Source: Persicitalea jodogahamensis
GTDB taxonomy: Bacteria; Bacteroidota; Bacteroidia; Cytophagales; Spirosomataceae
Length of the DNA stretch: 64,000 nt
NCBI RefSeq assembly: GCF_014651615.1
Contig: NZ_BMXF01000001.1
Location: 1,893,731 to 1,957,730, forward strand
Reading direction: 5' to 3'
Below the pieces are notes generated by a model that was not told where the DNA came from, did not search any database, and was given only the letters and a program-made list of their open reading frames with translations. Position numbers and translations under genes: made by a program. Of this stretch, positions 42,600 to 51,646 are shown piece by piece. Every line of letters begins with the position of its first letter. The stretch's first letter is position 1.

Positions 42600-44804
42600 A
42601 TGAAAAAATTGTTTCCGATCTTATTGACAATCCTGGTCCTGGCTATTTGTCAGGCAAAAGCCCAACGCGCCTATCAGGACAAGCCATTCGTCCAGGAATA
42701 TAGCGTAAAGTACTATCTGGATGCTCCGGATGTGGAGCTCAGGAAAGTGCGCGCTGATCGCAACGGCGTGATCAAAATTCTGTCTTCGCAGGGATTGATG
42801 CTGCCCCATGGCGGTCAGTTTCTCTATCCCGGAAGCATCGTGCCGGACGGTCGCTACCGGTTTATCAAAGACAAAAAGCTCAGTGATCTGGGGGCTTACC
42901 AGAATCAATTCGTGTTTCTGGGCGACAAAGCCATCCTGAGCGATGCCTGGGCGGGCAGCCTCTATGACGAACACGGGCTGACCGGTGCCAAACACTTTGC
43001 GGGCGGCGAGGATTTTGCTTTTCTTGTTTCGGATGGCCAGAAACTGGTCTTTTTGGTGGACAATAAAAAGGTATGGCAGGAGGATGTGTCAGATATTCTC
43101 GACATAAAGTACCAGCCGCAAAAAATGCAATTCTGGGTTTTGACGAAGTCGGGACTGCACACCTTCACGCCCGCCACCCTGGAATGGACCGAGGTGCTGA
43201 GTGGAAAAAACTTCACCGCTTTCGACATCGCCGATAATTCCAGGGCCGTAGTGGGTACTTCGGAAGGCTACCAGGAATGGAATCCCGCGGCGAAAAAGGC
43301 CGTATTGAAAAACAAACTGCCTGCTACCGATATCACGGCGGTCAAGATCATTGGCAACAAGAGCTACTTTGGTACTTCACAGGGGGCTTTTGCGGTAAAT
43401 GCAGACGGTAAAATCGACTACTACTATGGCGAGCGCTGGCTGCCGGGCAACGAGGTGGTGGATATCGCCGAAGGCCCGGAGAACTCAGTGCTGATTCTGA
43501 CCAAATCGGGGCTGGGCGAACTGAAATTCAAGTTCATGACGCTGTACGACAAGGCAATGTTTTACGATAAGCAGGTCAGAATGCGGCATATCCGTAACGG
43601 CTTCAATGCCACCGTTACCCGAATGGACAAGGGAAACCTTGCCACGGGGTACCTTGGCGACTCGGACAACGACGGCTTGTGGACGTCGATGTACCTGGGC
43701 GGCGAAATTTTTCGGTACAAGGTTACCAAAGACCCCGAAGCCCTGCAAAACTGCCGCGAATCACTGGACGCCATGGAGCGGCTTTACACCATCAATCCGG
43801 TAGCCGGTTTTCCGTCGCGCTCTTTCGAGCGACGTGGCTACATCGACCAGCTGTCAGATCCGGACCGCTGGCAGCATTCCGAAAACCCGGAGTGGGACTG
43901 GAAGGCAACCACGAGCAGCGATGAGGCCATCGGCCATATTTTTGCCTTCGGCGCGATGGCCGAGCTGATAGATGACCCTGCTCTCAAACGGCGCTCTATT
44001 GCCCTCATCGACACCCTTATGGGGCACATCCTCGACCATGACTTGTACCTGATCGACTACGACGGTAAACCCACCCAGTGGGGCAAATGGAATCCGGCTT
44101 ACGTCAATGGCTTCCCAACCAACATTGGCGATCGGAAGCTGAATTCATCCAATATCACGGCTATGCTGCAAACGGCTTACCACTTCACCAAAAAAGAAAA
44201 ATATAAGGAGAAGGCGATGGAACTGCTGCAAAAGCACGGCTACCTGGAAAATCTGATGCGTCCGATGAGCGAAATCGGCAAAGCTACCGATGAATCGGGC
44301 GCCCTGGCGCAAAACCTGTCGGATGGCTGGAACCACTCCGACGACGAGATGTACTTTGTGGGGTACTGGGGCTTGTACCGCTACGCCTTCAACGATACTT
44401 TGCGGGCCAAATACAAGGAGGCCATCCTCGATCACTGGCAAGCGGAGCGTCCCGAAAAGGAAGGGGCCTGGAATATCTTCACGGCCCTGACGGGAACGCC
44501 CAACTTCGACCTAACGGAGGCTGTTTGGTATTTGCAGGAATACCCGCTCGATATGATAAACTGGGATGTTCAGAACAGCCACCGGCAGGACATCAAACTG
44601 ATCGACCCCAATTTTCGGGGCCAGACCACCGCCGAAGTACTACCGCCCGACGAGCGCCCTATCCGGCGGCACAATGCCAATACGTTTCAGTTGGACAGCA
44701 AAAGCAAAAGTAATGGCTCGTCCGAAAACAGTGCGGGGGACATCTGGCTGTTGCCTTACTGGATGGGAAGGTGGCTGGGCGTGATCAGCCCGCCGATGAA
44801 GTAA
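42600..44804 (+). CDS. Secreted two-domain protein: beta-propeller plus alpha/alpha-barrel
   Basis: Protein of 734 residues with signal peptide ending QAKAQ. Residues ~60-310 show short repeated beta motifs of propeller type (VLTKSGLHTFTPATLEW, VVGTSEGYQEWNPAAKKAVL, FGTSQGAFAVNADGKIDYYY). Residues ~330-720 are helical with glycosidase-like aromatic motifs (GDSDNDGLWTSMYLGGEIFR, ENPEWDWKATTSSDEAIGHI, LSDGWNHSDDEMYFVGYWGL), suggesting a six-hairpin alpha/alpha toroid. I do not recognise a named family. It is cotranscribed with the sialidase-like gene, so a role in breaking down a complex glycan is a reasonable inference. Confidence 0.65.
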   Translation: MKKLFPILLTILVLAICQAKAQRAYQDKPFVQEYSVKYYLDAPDVELRKVRADRNGVIKILSSQGLMLPHGGQFLYPGSIVPDGRYRFIKDKKLSDLGAYQNQFVFLGDKAILSDAWAGSLYDEHGLTGAKHFAGGEDFAFLVSDGQKLVFLVDNKKVWQEDVSDILDIKYQPQKMQFWVLTKSGLHTFTPATLEWTEVLSGKNFTAFDIADNSRAVVGTSEGYQEWNPAAKKAVLKNKLPATDITAVKIIGNKSYFGTSQGAFAVNADGKIDYYYGERWLPGNEVVDIAEGPENSVLILTKSGLGELKFKFMTLYDKAMFYDKQVRMRHIRNGFNATVTRMDKGNLATGYLGDSDNDGLWTSMYLGGEIFRYKVTKDPEALQNCRESLDAMERLYTINPVAGFPSRSFERRGYIDQLSDPDRWQHSENPEWDWKATTSSDEAIGHIFAFGAMAELIDDPALKRRSIALIDTLMGHILDHDLYLIDYDGKPTQWGKWNPAYVNGFPTNIGDRKLNSSNITAMLQTAYHFTKKEKYKEKAMELLQKHGYLENLMRPMSEIGKATDESGALAQNLSDGWNHSDDEMYFVGYWGLYRYAFNDTLRAKYKEAILDHWQAERPEKEGAWNIFTALTGTPNFDLTEAVWYLQEYPLDMINWDVQNSHRQDIKLIDPNFRGQTTAEVLPPDERPIRRHNANTFQLDSKSKSNGSSENSAGDIWLLPYWMGRWLGVISPPMK

Positions 44805-44807
44805 AGG

Positions 44808-45242
44808 TTACTGCCCGAAACGCTCCCGCATTGCCGCCGGAACCTGTTGGTACAGACGATCGACAATGGCTTTCAATTCAGCGGGTGGAGCATTGTGGTC
44901 GAAGGTGGGTGAGGTGTAAGTACTGTCGGGGGTAGTTATGGTCAGGGAAGCGGCCAATGCGCCGTCAAACTGGTGTTTTTTGCTCAGAACGGTCACTTTA
45001 TCCAGTGCGGTAAGGGGCAAATCCAGGATTTGCCCCTTCAATTCCTTCCAAACTACCGGGTCGGTTTTCGTCGTTTCCTCCGCCTCGTTTATTATCACGA
45101 CTGTTTTCTCGGCATCTACTTCGATGCTCCGCTGCGTCCCGCGCGTGAATTCTTGCAGACGGATACTTTTGATCACTTCGGGTGAACAACCAAGGGGAGC
45201 GGCCGTAATCAGGAGCAAAAGCAACAGCGTGAGTTGTGACAT
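44808..45242 (-). CDS. Small lipoprotein of unknown function
   Basis: Protein of 144 residues with a lipoprotein signal (LLLLLLITAAPLGCSPEVIK). The mature part is predicted alpha/beta with IEVDAEKTVVIINEAEETTK and ILDLPLTALDKVTVLSKKHQ, and TPDSTYTSPTFDHNAPPAEL near the C-terminus. No family recognised. It ends 4 bp from the stop of the convergent upstream gene. Confidence 0.7.
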   Translation of the reverse strand: MSQLTLLLLLLITAAPLGCSPEVIKSIRLQEFTRGTQRSIEVDAEKTVVIINEAEETTKTDPVVWKELKGQILDLPLTALDKVTVLSKKHQFDGALAASLTITTPDSTYTSPTFDHNAPPAELKAIVDRLYQQVPAAMRERFGQ

Positions 45243-45324
45243 GGGTGTTCTGGTGGGTTGCTGTATAAAACGACTTCCAGTCCTAGGTAGTGTACGTAAC
45301 TGTATTCACGCATAGGGTGGGCTC

Positions 45325-46407
45325 TCACCCCAGCTTCTCCATGGCTTTCACCAGGCTTTCGGTCTGCTCGACAGAGGTTGCCGGAAAGTTGGCGATCCTG
45401 ACCTGCGAAGCCTTAAATTCGCCGTAGCCGCTGCCGATGACCATTCCCTTTTCTTTGAGCTTGCCGATTACCGCCGGGGAATCCATTTTTGTGTTGGCTA
45501 CCACCACCGTTTGCGATTGCCAACGCGCTTCCTTGACAAATGCCTCAAAATTTGAATGCTTCCTGACGAAGTTGTAAAGTAGTCCAGCTTTGTATTCGGT
45601 TTCCTTTCGCATTTGGTTTACCCCGATTCGGTTGAAATCCTCTGCTATTTTGCCCAGGATATAAATTGCCAGCACGTTGGGCGTAGCGGGTGTCTCATGT
45701 TTCTGGGCAAACTTCCACAGAGTCGGCAGATCGTGATGCGCACCAATGGTAAGCCTGTCATTTTTCTTCAGGCGTTCGGCCTTGGCAAGGCACTTCTCAT
45801 TCACGATCCAGACGCCCAGACCGGCGGGCATGCCAAAGGCTTTCTGGACGGAGAAAAAGGCGGTATCCACCAATTCGTAATCCAGCGCCGGATAGGGGGC
45901 AGAGGATACCATATCCACCGCCAGCAGTTGGTCGGGGTACTTGTTTTTGAGTTTGTGAATATCGGCTACCTGCATCTGTACCCCCGAGCTGGTTTCGTTG
46001 TGGGTGGTGCAAATGAGTTCGGCGTACTCAGGAGCTGAGATTGTGGCGGCGTCGAAGCCTTCGCCCATCGGCTTCTCAAAGGTGTGGGTGTACTTGCGCA
46101 GGGCATCGCCATAATCACGGAATTTTTGTGAAAATGAGCCATTCACCAGGTGAAAACTCTCGTGTTCCACGCAATTCAGCAGAATCCGCTCCCAGGCCTC
46201 CGAAGCCGAACCCAAAAACAGGATCTGATGCGTTTCGGGGACGGAAAGCAATGTACGCAGTTGCTCGACCGTGAATTTGTGCAAATCGCGGTACTGCTGG
46301 CTGCGGTGCGAAACAGAGCCCAATTGCCTGTCCACGAAGCTTTTCAGGTGCTTCTCGAAAGTAGGGTAGAGGGCGGCCGGGCCGGGAGTGAAAAAAGTTT
46401 GGGGCAT
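45325..46407 (-). CDS. serC: Phosphoserine aminotransferase (SerC-like class V aminotransferase)
   Basis: PLP enzyme of 360 residues for the second step of serine synthesis (3-phosphohydroxypyruvate to phosphoserine). MPQTFFTPGPAALYPTFEKH is the opening, GSVSHRSQQYRDLH contains the conserved SHRS, ICTTHNETSSGVQM and LLAVDMVSSAPYPALDYELV follow, and FSVQKAFGMPAGLGVW contains the cofactor Lys. The neighbouring gene encodes the other two serine enzymes in one polypeptide, which strongly supports this assignment. Confidence 0.88.
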   Translation of the reverse strand: MPQTFFTPGPAALYPTFEKHLKSFVDRQLGSVSHRSQQYRDLHKFTVEQLRTLLSVPETHQILFLGSASEAWERILLNCVEHESFHLVNGSFSQKFRDYGDALRKYTHTFEKPMGEGFDAATISAPEYAELICTTHNETSSGVQMQVADIHKLKNKYPDQLLAVDMVSSAPYPALDYELVDTAFFSVQKAFGMPAGLGVWIVNEKCLAKAERLKKNDRLTIGAHHDLPTLWKFAQKHETPATPNVLAIYILGKIAEDFNRIGVNQMRKETEYKAGLLYNFVRKHSNFEAFVKEARWQSQTVVVANTKMDSPAVIGKLKEKGMVIGSGYGEFKASQVRIANFPATSVEQTESLVKAMEKLG

Positions 46408-46436
46408 GGGGCGGGGTTGGTAGCGTTTTCTTTTTA

Positions 46437-46547
46437 GGTTAAAAGGTCAATGGTTAAATGGTCAACGGTTCGCAGGTTTCTTTTCTGTCGAAATCTACCG
46501 GATAGCGCAGAACGACGTTTAACCCTTTGACCGTTTAACCCTTGACC
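46437..46547. repeat. Inverted heptad/octad arrays between serBA and serC
   Basis: Plus strand 46437-46466: GGTTAAAA, GGTCAAT, GGTTAAAT, GGTCAAC. Minus strand over 46547-46516: GGTCAAG, GGTTAAAC, GGTCAAAG, GGTTAAAC. Units alternate GGTTAAA and GGTCAA in both arrays. The right array overlaps the stop codon of the serBA gene (46547-46549). Confidence 0.7.
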
Positions 46548-48451
46548 TAATAAAGCATCCGAAACCGAATCGTCCCTTCCACCGCTTTGAGTTCCCGGAC
46601 AAATTCTTCGGAGTAGTTTTTGGAAATATCAGCGATGACATAGCCGATGGTCTCGTTCGTTTTCAGGTATTGGCCCGTGATGTTAATATTGTGCTTGGCA
46701 AATATGCTGTTCAGCTTGGCAAGTACCCCCGGCACGTTGGCGTGGACATGCAGCAGGCGGTGCGAATCACCCAGCTTGGGGAGCTGCACTTCCGGAAAAT
46801 TGTAGCTGCCGTAGCTGCTGCCGTTGTTGATGTATTCCAGCAGTTTGCTCGGTACGTAGTGACCGATATTTTCCTGCGCTTCCTCCGTGCTGCCACCGAT
46901 GTGGGGCGTCAGGATGACATTGTCCAGACCAACCAGTTCACTTTCAAAGGCTTCGTTATTGGTTTTTGGTTCTTGCGGGAAAACGTCCACCGCAGCCCCG
47001 GCGATTTTTCCGCTCTTGATTGCCGCAGCCAGCGCGTCGATTTCCACGACGTGACCGCGCGAGAGGTTCATGAAAATCACGCCGTCCTTCATCTGGTCGA
47101 ATTGCTCCTTCCCGACGATATAGGTATTGTCTTTGCGACCATCCACGTGCAGGCTGATAACGTCGGCGATTCCAAACAATTCGGCCATGGAATTGACCTT
47201 ACGGGCATTCCCGATGGCCAGGCGATCGACCACGTCGTAGAAATACACCTCCATCCCCAGGGCTTCGGCTACGACTGACAACTGCGAACCGATGTTTCCG
47301 TAACCGACCAGGCCCAGTTTCTTGCCCCGGACCTCGTAACTACCGCTGGCAGATTTGTCCCAGATCCCCTGATGCATGGAATTGCTCTTGGGGACGATAT
47401 TCCGGATCAGCATAATCATCTCACCAATGGCCAGCTCAACTACCGAGCGGGTATTGGAATAAGGCGCGTTGAACACTGCCACCCCACGCTCGGTGGCGGT
47501 TTCCAGGTCGATCTGATTGGTGCCGATGCAGAAGGCCCCGATTGCCATCAGGCGGTTGGCGCTTTCCAGTACTTTTTTGGTCAGTTGGGTCTTGGACCGG
47601 ATGCCGATGATCGACACGTCGCGGATACGCTCGCAAAGTTCGTCCTCGTCCAGGGCTCCTTTCAGGAATTCTACGTTGAAACCTTCGTCCTCAAAAGCCT
47701 TCTTCGCTGCCGGATGGACATTTTCCAGCAAAAGTACCTTGATGCGGCTCTTGGGATACGACTGGCTGCGGCTCAACTTATTGTCGTACAGGAATTCATC
47801 CAGTGAACCCGACACGTGGTCGGCCTTTTCGACGACCCGCGGACGATTCACATTCTCGGTGAACGCATAAAAGCGATTTGCCAGACCCGATTCACGGAGT
47901 TCGTAGTCGGTATAACCATCGCCGATGACATACACATCGCCCACCAGATTGAGCGTCCGCAGCAATTTTATCTTGCCGCCATCGCTGGCCAGTACGTTGT
48001 TCTCGTCCACACCGATGATGTTTCCCTCTTCATCGAACAAAAATTCATTGGCAAAAACGTGCTCGGCCCGAACGCCCAGTTCCGTGACGATGGGTACTAT
48101 GAATTCTTTGAAGCCACTGCTGACCACATAGATATGATCGGCATTGTCGGTGATAAACGCCTTGTTGCGCAAAAACGACTCCGAAACCTTGGTGCGCAGA
48201 TAGTCAATCAAAAGGTCGATATGGCTGCGATTGGCGGAGAGCAACGCGATGCGGCGGCGCAATCCCTCGGCAAAGGGCATTTCGCCGTTCATGCCCAGAT
48301 CCGTTAGTTCACGGATTTGTTGCACGATAGCTTCGCGGTCCTCGTGGGCAGCCAGGGCAATCATCGCCAGTTCGTCCAGTCCTTCTACTTTCGTAAAAGT
48401 GCTGTCAAAATCTATGACAATGTGGGTGGGGTTCAAAGTTTGGGTCAACAT
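46547..48451 (-). CDS. Fused phosphoserine phosphatase (SerB) and phosphoglycerate dehydrogenase (SerA)
   Basis: Bifunctional enzyme of 634 residues for steps 3 and 1 of serine synthesis. N-terminal HAD phosphatase ~1-225: IVIDFDSTFTKVEGLDEL (catalytic DxDST), VVSSGFKEFI and VIGDGYTDYELR. C-terminal dehydrogenase ~235-540: AIGAFCIGTNQIDLETATER, LGLVGYGNIGSQLSVVAEAL (NAD site), FMNLSRGHVVEIDALAAAIK and NVILTPHIGGSTEEAQENIG. An ACT domain follows (LLHVHANVPGVLAKLNSIFA) and may sense serine. ATG 48451 (MLTQTLNPTHIVIDFD) is chosen; the longer frame adds 64 residues without family similarity. serC lies downstream. Confidence 0.93.
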   Translation of the reverse strand: MLTQTLNPTHIVIDFDSTFTKVEGLDELAMIALAAHEDREAIVQQIRELTDLGMNGEMPFAEGLRRRIALLSANRSHIDLLIDYLRTKVSESFLRNKAFITDNADHIYVVSSGFKEFIVPIVTELGVRAEHVFANEFLFDEEGNIIGVDENNVLASDGGKIKLLRTLNLVGDVYVIGDGYTDYELRESGLANRFYAFTENVNRPRVVEKADHVSGSLDEFLYDNKLSRSQSYPKSRIKVLLLENVHPAAKKAFEDEGFNVEFLKGALDEDELCERIRDVSIIGIRSKTQLTKKVLESANRLMAIGAFCIGTNQIDLETATERGVAVFNAPYSNTRSVVELAIGEMIMLIRNIVPKSNSMHQGIWDKSASGSYEVRGKKLGLVGYGNIGSQLSVVAEALGMEVYFYDVVDRLAIGNARKVNSMAELFGIADVISLHVDGRKDNTYIVGKEQFDQMKDGVIFMNLSRGHVVEIDALAAAIKSGKIAGAAVDVFPQEPKTNNEAFESELVGLDNVILTPHIGGSTEEAQENIGHYVPSKLLEYINNGSSYGSYNFPEVQLPKLGDSHRLLHVHANVPGVLAKLNSIFAKHNINITGQYLKTNETIGYVIADISKNYSEEFVRELKAVEGTIRFRMLY

Positions 48452-48516
48452 GGGGAGGTTTTTGGGCTGAATTTGTTCGCCTGTTAGTATAGTGAAATGC
48501 TTTGAAGGTCGCAAAA

Positions 48517-49506
48517 TTACGAAACAGCCGGGGATTCCTCCACCAAAAATTCTATGGCTCGCTTTTCTGACCAATAAAGCCCGTTTTTTGTCTTTCGGTC
48601 CCGAAAACCGCAGTGCCCGCCCGCCCCGGTTAGTTCCAGCCACACGTTCGGTAATCGCGAAATCGCGGCTTGCGGCAGGCTCTCAGCCGGAACGAGCGGA
48701 TCATTCAGGGCATTGACAATGAGCGTAGGAATTTTGATAGATTCCACGAAGTACTTGGCGCTGTTGCGCCGGTAGTAATCGTCAGCCCCCTCAAAACCGT
48801 GCAGCGCAGCCGTATAAATGTGGTCGAAATCGTAGAAGGTTTTGACCTTGGCGTAGTCTCCGGCGTTGATCCCTTCGGGGAAAACGGCCGCTTTGGCGTG
48901 TACTTTTGGTTTCAACGAACCCAGAAATCGTTTCAGATACAGCCGGTTCTCGGGCTTCTCGATGGCGCGGCTGCACGCCAGCAAATCCATGGGGACACTG
49001 AACACGACGGCTTTTTTTATTTCGGAGTAGACCGACTTTCCCTTTTCCCCCAGGTACTTTAGAGTCAGGTTGCCGCCCAGGCTGAATCCCATTAAATGAA
49101 TTGTCTGGTAACCCTTCAATAAGGCGTGCCGAACCACGGTTTCCAGGTCTTCCGTGGCCCCGCTATGGTAAAACCGCAGTTGTTTGTTCATTTCGCCGCC
49201 GCAGGAGCGGTAGTTCCAGGCCAGGCAGTCGAAGCCCTGTCGGGTCAGCGCCCGCACCATGCCGAGGATGTACTGCCGCTGGCTGTCACCTTCCAGCCCG
49301 TGGGAGAGAATAACCAGTGCGTTGGCACTGCCTTGCCCGGTTTGCGACCAGTCCAGGTTCAGGAAGTCCTCATCGGGCGTTACGATCTGCTCGCGGGTGT
49401 AGCGGACATCTTTAATTTTTCTGAACAGTGCGGGGAATATAGTTTGAAGATGGCCGTTGGGTAGCCAGAAAGGTGCCTGATGATCGTGCGTGCGGAGTAG
49501 TGGCAT
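48517..49506 (-). CDS. YheT-family alpha/beta hydrolase
   Basis: Cytosolic hydrolase of 329 residues. The opening LLRTHDHQAPFWLPNGHLQT with IFPALFRK is typical of YheT; other parts are ALVILSHGLEGDSQRQYILG, CLAWNYRSCGGEMN, HLMGFSLGGNLTLKYLGEKG (nucleophile Ser), LIVNALNDPLVPAESLP (acid) and TGAGGHCGF (His). The family hydrolyses small esters; the natural substrate is unknown. It is 65 bp upstream of the serBA start on the same strand. Confidence 0.9.
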   Translation of the reverse strand: MPLLRTHDHQAPFWLPNGHLQTIFPALFRKIKDVRYTREQIVTPDEDFLNLDWSQTGQGSANALVILSHGLEGDSQRQYILGMVRALTRQGFDCLAWNYRSCGGEMNKQLRFYHSGATEDLETVVRHALLKGYQTIHLMGFSLGGNLTLKYLGEKGKSVYSEIKKAVVFSVPMDLLACSRAIEKPENRLYLKRFLGSLKPKVHAKAAVFPEGINAGDYAKVKTFYDFDHIYTAALHGFEGADDYYRRNSAKYFVESIKIPTLIVNALNDPLVPAESLPQAAISRLPNVWLELTGAGGHCGFRDRKTKNGLYWSEKRAIEFLVEESPAVS

Positions 49507-49572
49507 GAAGTTTCAACGGATTCCGATTTTTTATTTTTTACAAAAGTACCATTCCATCGATCGTTAAGAGGT

Positions 49573-51048
49573 ATGAAAAATGTAAATATCCTGACCAGCC
49601 TGGCGCTTTGCCTGTTGTTTAGTTGCAAAGACCCCATCAATACCCCCGAGCCACCTGCTTTTTCCGACGGCCTGGTTTCCAACGAAAATGGCAACGCCGA
49701 TCTGCTGAAAGCCGTTGGTCAGTACTCTGGCGGCAGCCGCTGCACGGCGGTCTTTGTGCGGCTTTCCGACAACGAAAATGCCCCGGCCTACGCCCTGACC
49801 AATGGTCACTGCGTACAGGATTGGGACCCCAATGCGGTGCATATCGACGAAGCTGTCAGCCACAAAATATATTTCAACGTATTCGAAAATACACCGGATT
49901 CGGCCCGCATCGAAGTGGCGGTCAGGCAAATCGCTTACTCGACCATGAAGGGTACCGACCTGGCCGTTGTGGAGCTGAACGCTACGGTAAAGCAAATGAT
50001 TGACAAGGGTATTCAGCCCCTGCCCATTGCCCGCAGCCTACCCGCCGCGGGTACACCGATCCAGATTTTCGGCATCCCGGTGGACAACTTGCCTTCCGAC
50101 GAGTGGCGGATGCGCCGGACGTCGGGTACCCAAGGAAGGGTAGTAGACAAGTTGCTGGAATTCAGCTGGACCTGGTATGACTTCATCGCCAACGACGCGC
50201 CGGGCATCGCCGGGGGTAGTTCCGGATCGCCCGTGTTCGGGAGCCTGGCCGACGGCGTATCTGGCCTTATCAATACGACGGCGGTCGAAGGTGCCTCGCC
50301 TTGCTACCTTGGTGCGCCCTGCGAGGTGGTTGCCAGCGGTACCGACTATCGTGCGGGCACCAACTACGCGCTGTCGGTGCTGGCGGTGACGGGCTGCGTG
50401 AGTGCGAACGGGAAATTTGACGTGAAAGCGCCCAACTGCACGCTGGACAAGGGAAATAATGTGGCAATAGAAGGTTACCCCTTGGCAGCCACCAATCTGC
50501 AAGATTCCGATTTAAGCGGACGGCCCGTTCAGAAGACCTGGAACACGACCGTTTCGGGGAAGGCATACTACCGCTACAAAATAGGCCCGGCCGCCACGAC
50601 CGCCCCCCGCGATCCCGCCGGATACAGCGAGGTCTGGCCGGCGAGTAAAATGATTGCTGATTCGCTGCCCAAGGTATCAGGGCAGACGATATTGGCTGTT
50701 CTGGGCGGCAATGCGCCCACTTTTGACGCCACCTGGCAGCAGCCGAAGTACGCTACCGTAGCGCGGGTCGAAATCGATAATACGCCCCCAACGATGGAAC
50801 CCAACGTGTCCATCCGTGAAGATGCTGATGCTTATTCCGTTTCGCTGAATTTCTCGCCCCCGGAATTGAGCGATTACATTTACAATTTCGGTCACCCGGA
50901 TAGCGTCAGCACGACCAATACGAAGGATTATTTTCGCTACCGGCGCATTCCTTTCCGGATTCCCAAGGGCAAACCCATCAAGTTAGTGGTGTACGGCTTC
51001 GATTCGGCGGGCAACGCCACCAAACCCTACGTGAAGAATTTCCCCTGA
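49573..51048 (+). CDS. Trypsin-like serine protease lipoprotein
   Basis: Protein of 491 residues with lipobox SLALCLLFSC (Cys18), so probably anchored in the outer membrane. The chymotrypsin-fold domain ~45-280 has the full triad: His79 in YALTNGHCVQDW, Asp in KGTDLAVVELNA and Ser in AGGSSGSPVFG. SGGSRCTAVFV is the usual first strand. The C-terminal ~200 residues are beta-rich (VEIDNTPPTMEPNVSIRE) and perhaps bind a surface ligand. A Kazal-type inhibitor gene lies 1.1 kb downstream. Confidence 0.87.
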   Translation: MKNVNILTSLALCLLFSCKDPINTPEPPAFSDGLVSNENGNADLLKAVGQYSGGSRCTAVFVRLSDNENAPAYALTNGHCVQDWDPNAVHIDEAVSHKIYFNVFENTPDSARIEVAVRQIAYSTMKGTDLAVVELNATVKQMIDKGIQPLPIARSLPAAGTPIQIFGIPVDNLPSDEWRMRRTSGTQGRVVDKLLEFSWTWYDFIANDAPGIAGGSSGSPVFGSLADGVSGLINTTAVEGASPCYLGAPCEVVASGTDYRAGTNYALSVLAVTGCVSANGKFDVKAPNCTLDKGNNVAIEGYPLAATNLQDSDLSGRPVQKTWNTTVSGKAYYRYKIGPAATTAPRDPAGYSEVWPASKMIADSLPKVSGQTILAVLGGNAPTFDATWQQPKYATVARVEIDNTPPTMEPNVSIREDADAYSVSLNFSPPELSDYIYNFGHPDSVSTTNTKDYFRYRRIPFRIPKGKPIKLVVYGFDSAGNATKPYVKNFP

Positions 51049-51139
51049 CCGATTTTTTTTCGATCTCGCAAAAAGTGCCGGCAGTCGTTCCAACCTTTTC
51101 GTACCCTACCGTATCTTGGATAAAAAGAACCGTAAGAAA

Positions 51140-51586
51140 ATGAAAAAACTAGGATGGCTGATGATTCTTCTGTTTTTGGCAGGATGCAGCAGCAACGAAT
51201 CTCTCTCCCCCGCCCAAAGTGCGCTTCAGGGCAAGTGGCAACTCACCGAATTCTGCCTCAGCCCGGGCGATACCAGTTGTCCGGTCCAAACCGCCACTCC
51301 TGCTACCACGCAGGTGCTGGATTTCCGGGCCGATGGTACTTTCCTGGAAAATCGCCCGCAGCCGGGTCAGTCGCAGGCGCCCATATTCAGTTCGGGCGAG
51401 TACCGACTGGAAGCGCCCGACGTTATTTATTTCAAGTTCGACCCGGTCGTCACTTCCGGATTCAACGGAGTGATACCGCCAAAAGTGGTTGAAGAGGTGA
51501 AGTGGCACTATTCGCTTACCGGAAACTTATTAATCCTGAACCCGCCCTGCAAGGAACGTTGCGCTTATACCTATAAAAAAATATAA
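51140..51586 (+). CDS. Lipocalin-like small lipoprotein
   Basis: Protein of 148 residues. Lipobox LILLFLAGCSSNES, then ALQGKWQLTEFCLSPGDTSC, LDFRADGTFLENRPQP and GEYRLEAPDVIYFKFD, an arrangement found in lipocalin-like lipoproteins of Bacteroidota. Four later Cys residues (FCLSPGDTSC, PPCKERC) could form disulfides. ATG 51140 is preferred to a TTG eight codons upstream. Function unknown. Confidence 0.72.
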   Translation: MKKLGWLMILLFLAGCSSNESLSPAQSALQGKWQLTEFCLSPGDTSCPVQTATPATTQVLDFRADGTFLENRPQPGQSQAPIFSSGEYRLEAPDVIYFKFDPVVTSGFNGVIPPKVVEEVKWHYSLTGNLLILNPPCKERCAYTYKKI

Positions 51587-51598
51587 AAACTAAGCACA

Positions 51599-51644
51599 CG
51601 GGCCGGCGCATTAGCATAGGCTGTCAGTCTGAGCGGAGCCGAAG
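51599..51644 (+). repeat. 46-bp interspersed repeat, copy A
   Basis: The segment containing GCATAGGCTGTCAGTCTGAG followed by CGGAGCCGAAG recurs in inverted orientation at 58435-58480 with 3 mismatches in 46 positions. It lies in the gap between two convergent genes. Confidence 0.75.
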
Positions 51645-51646
51645 GG

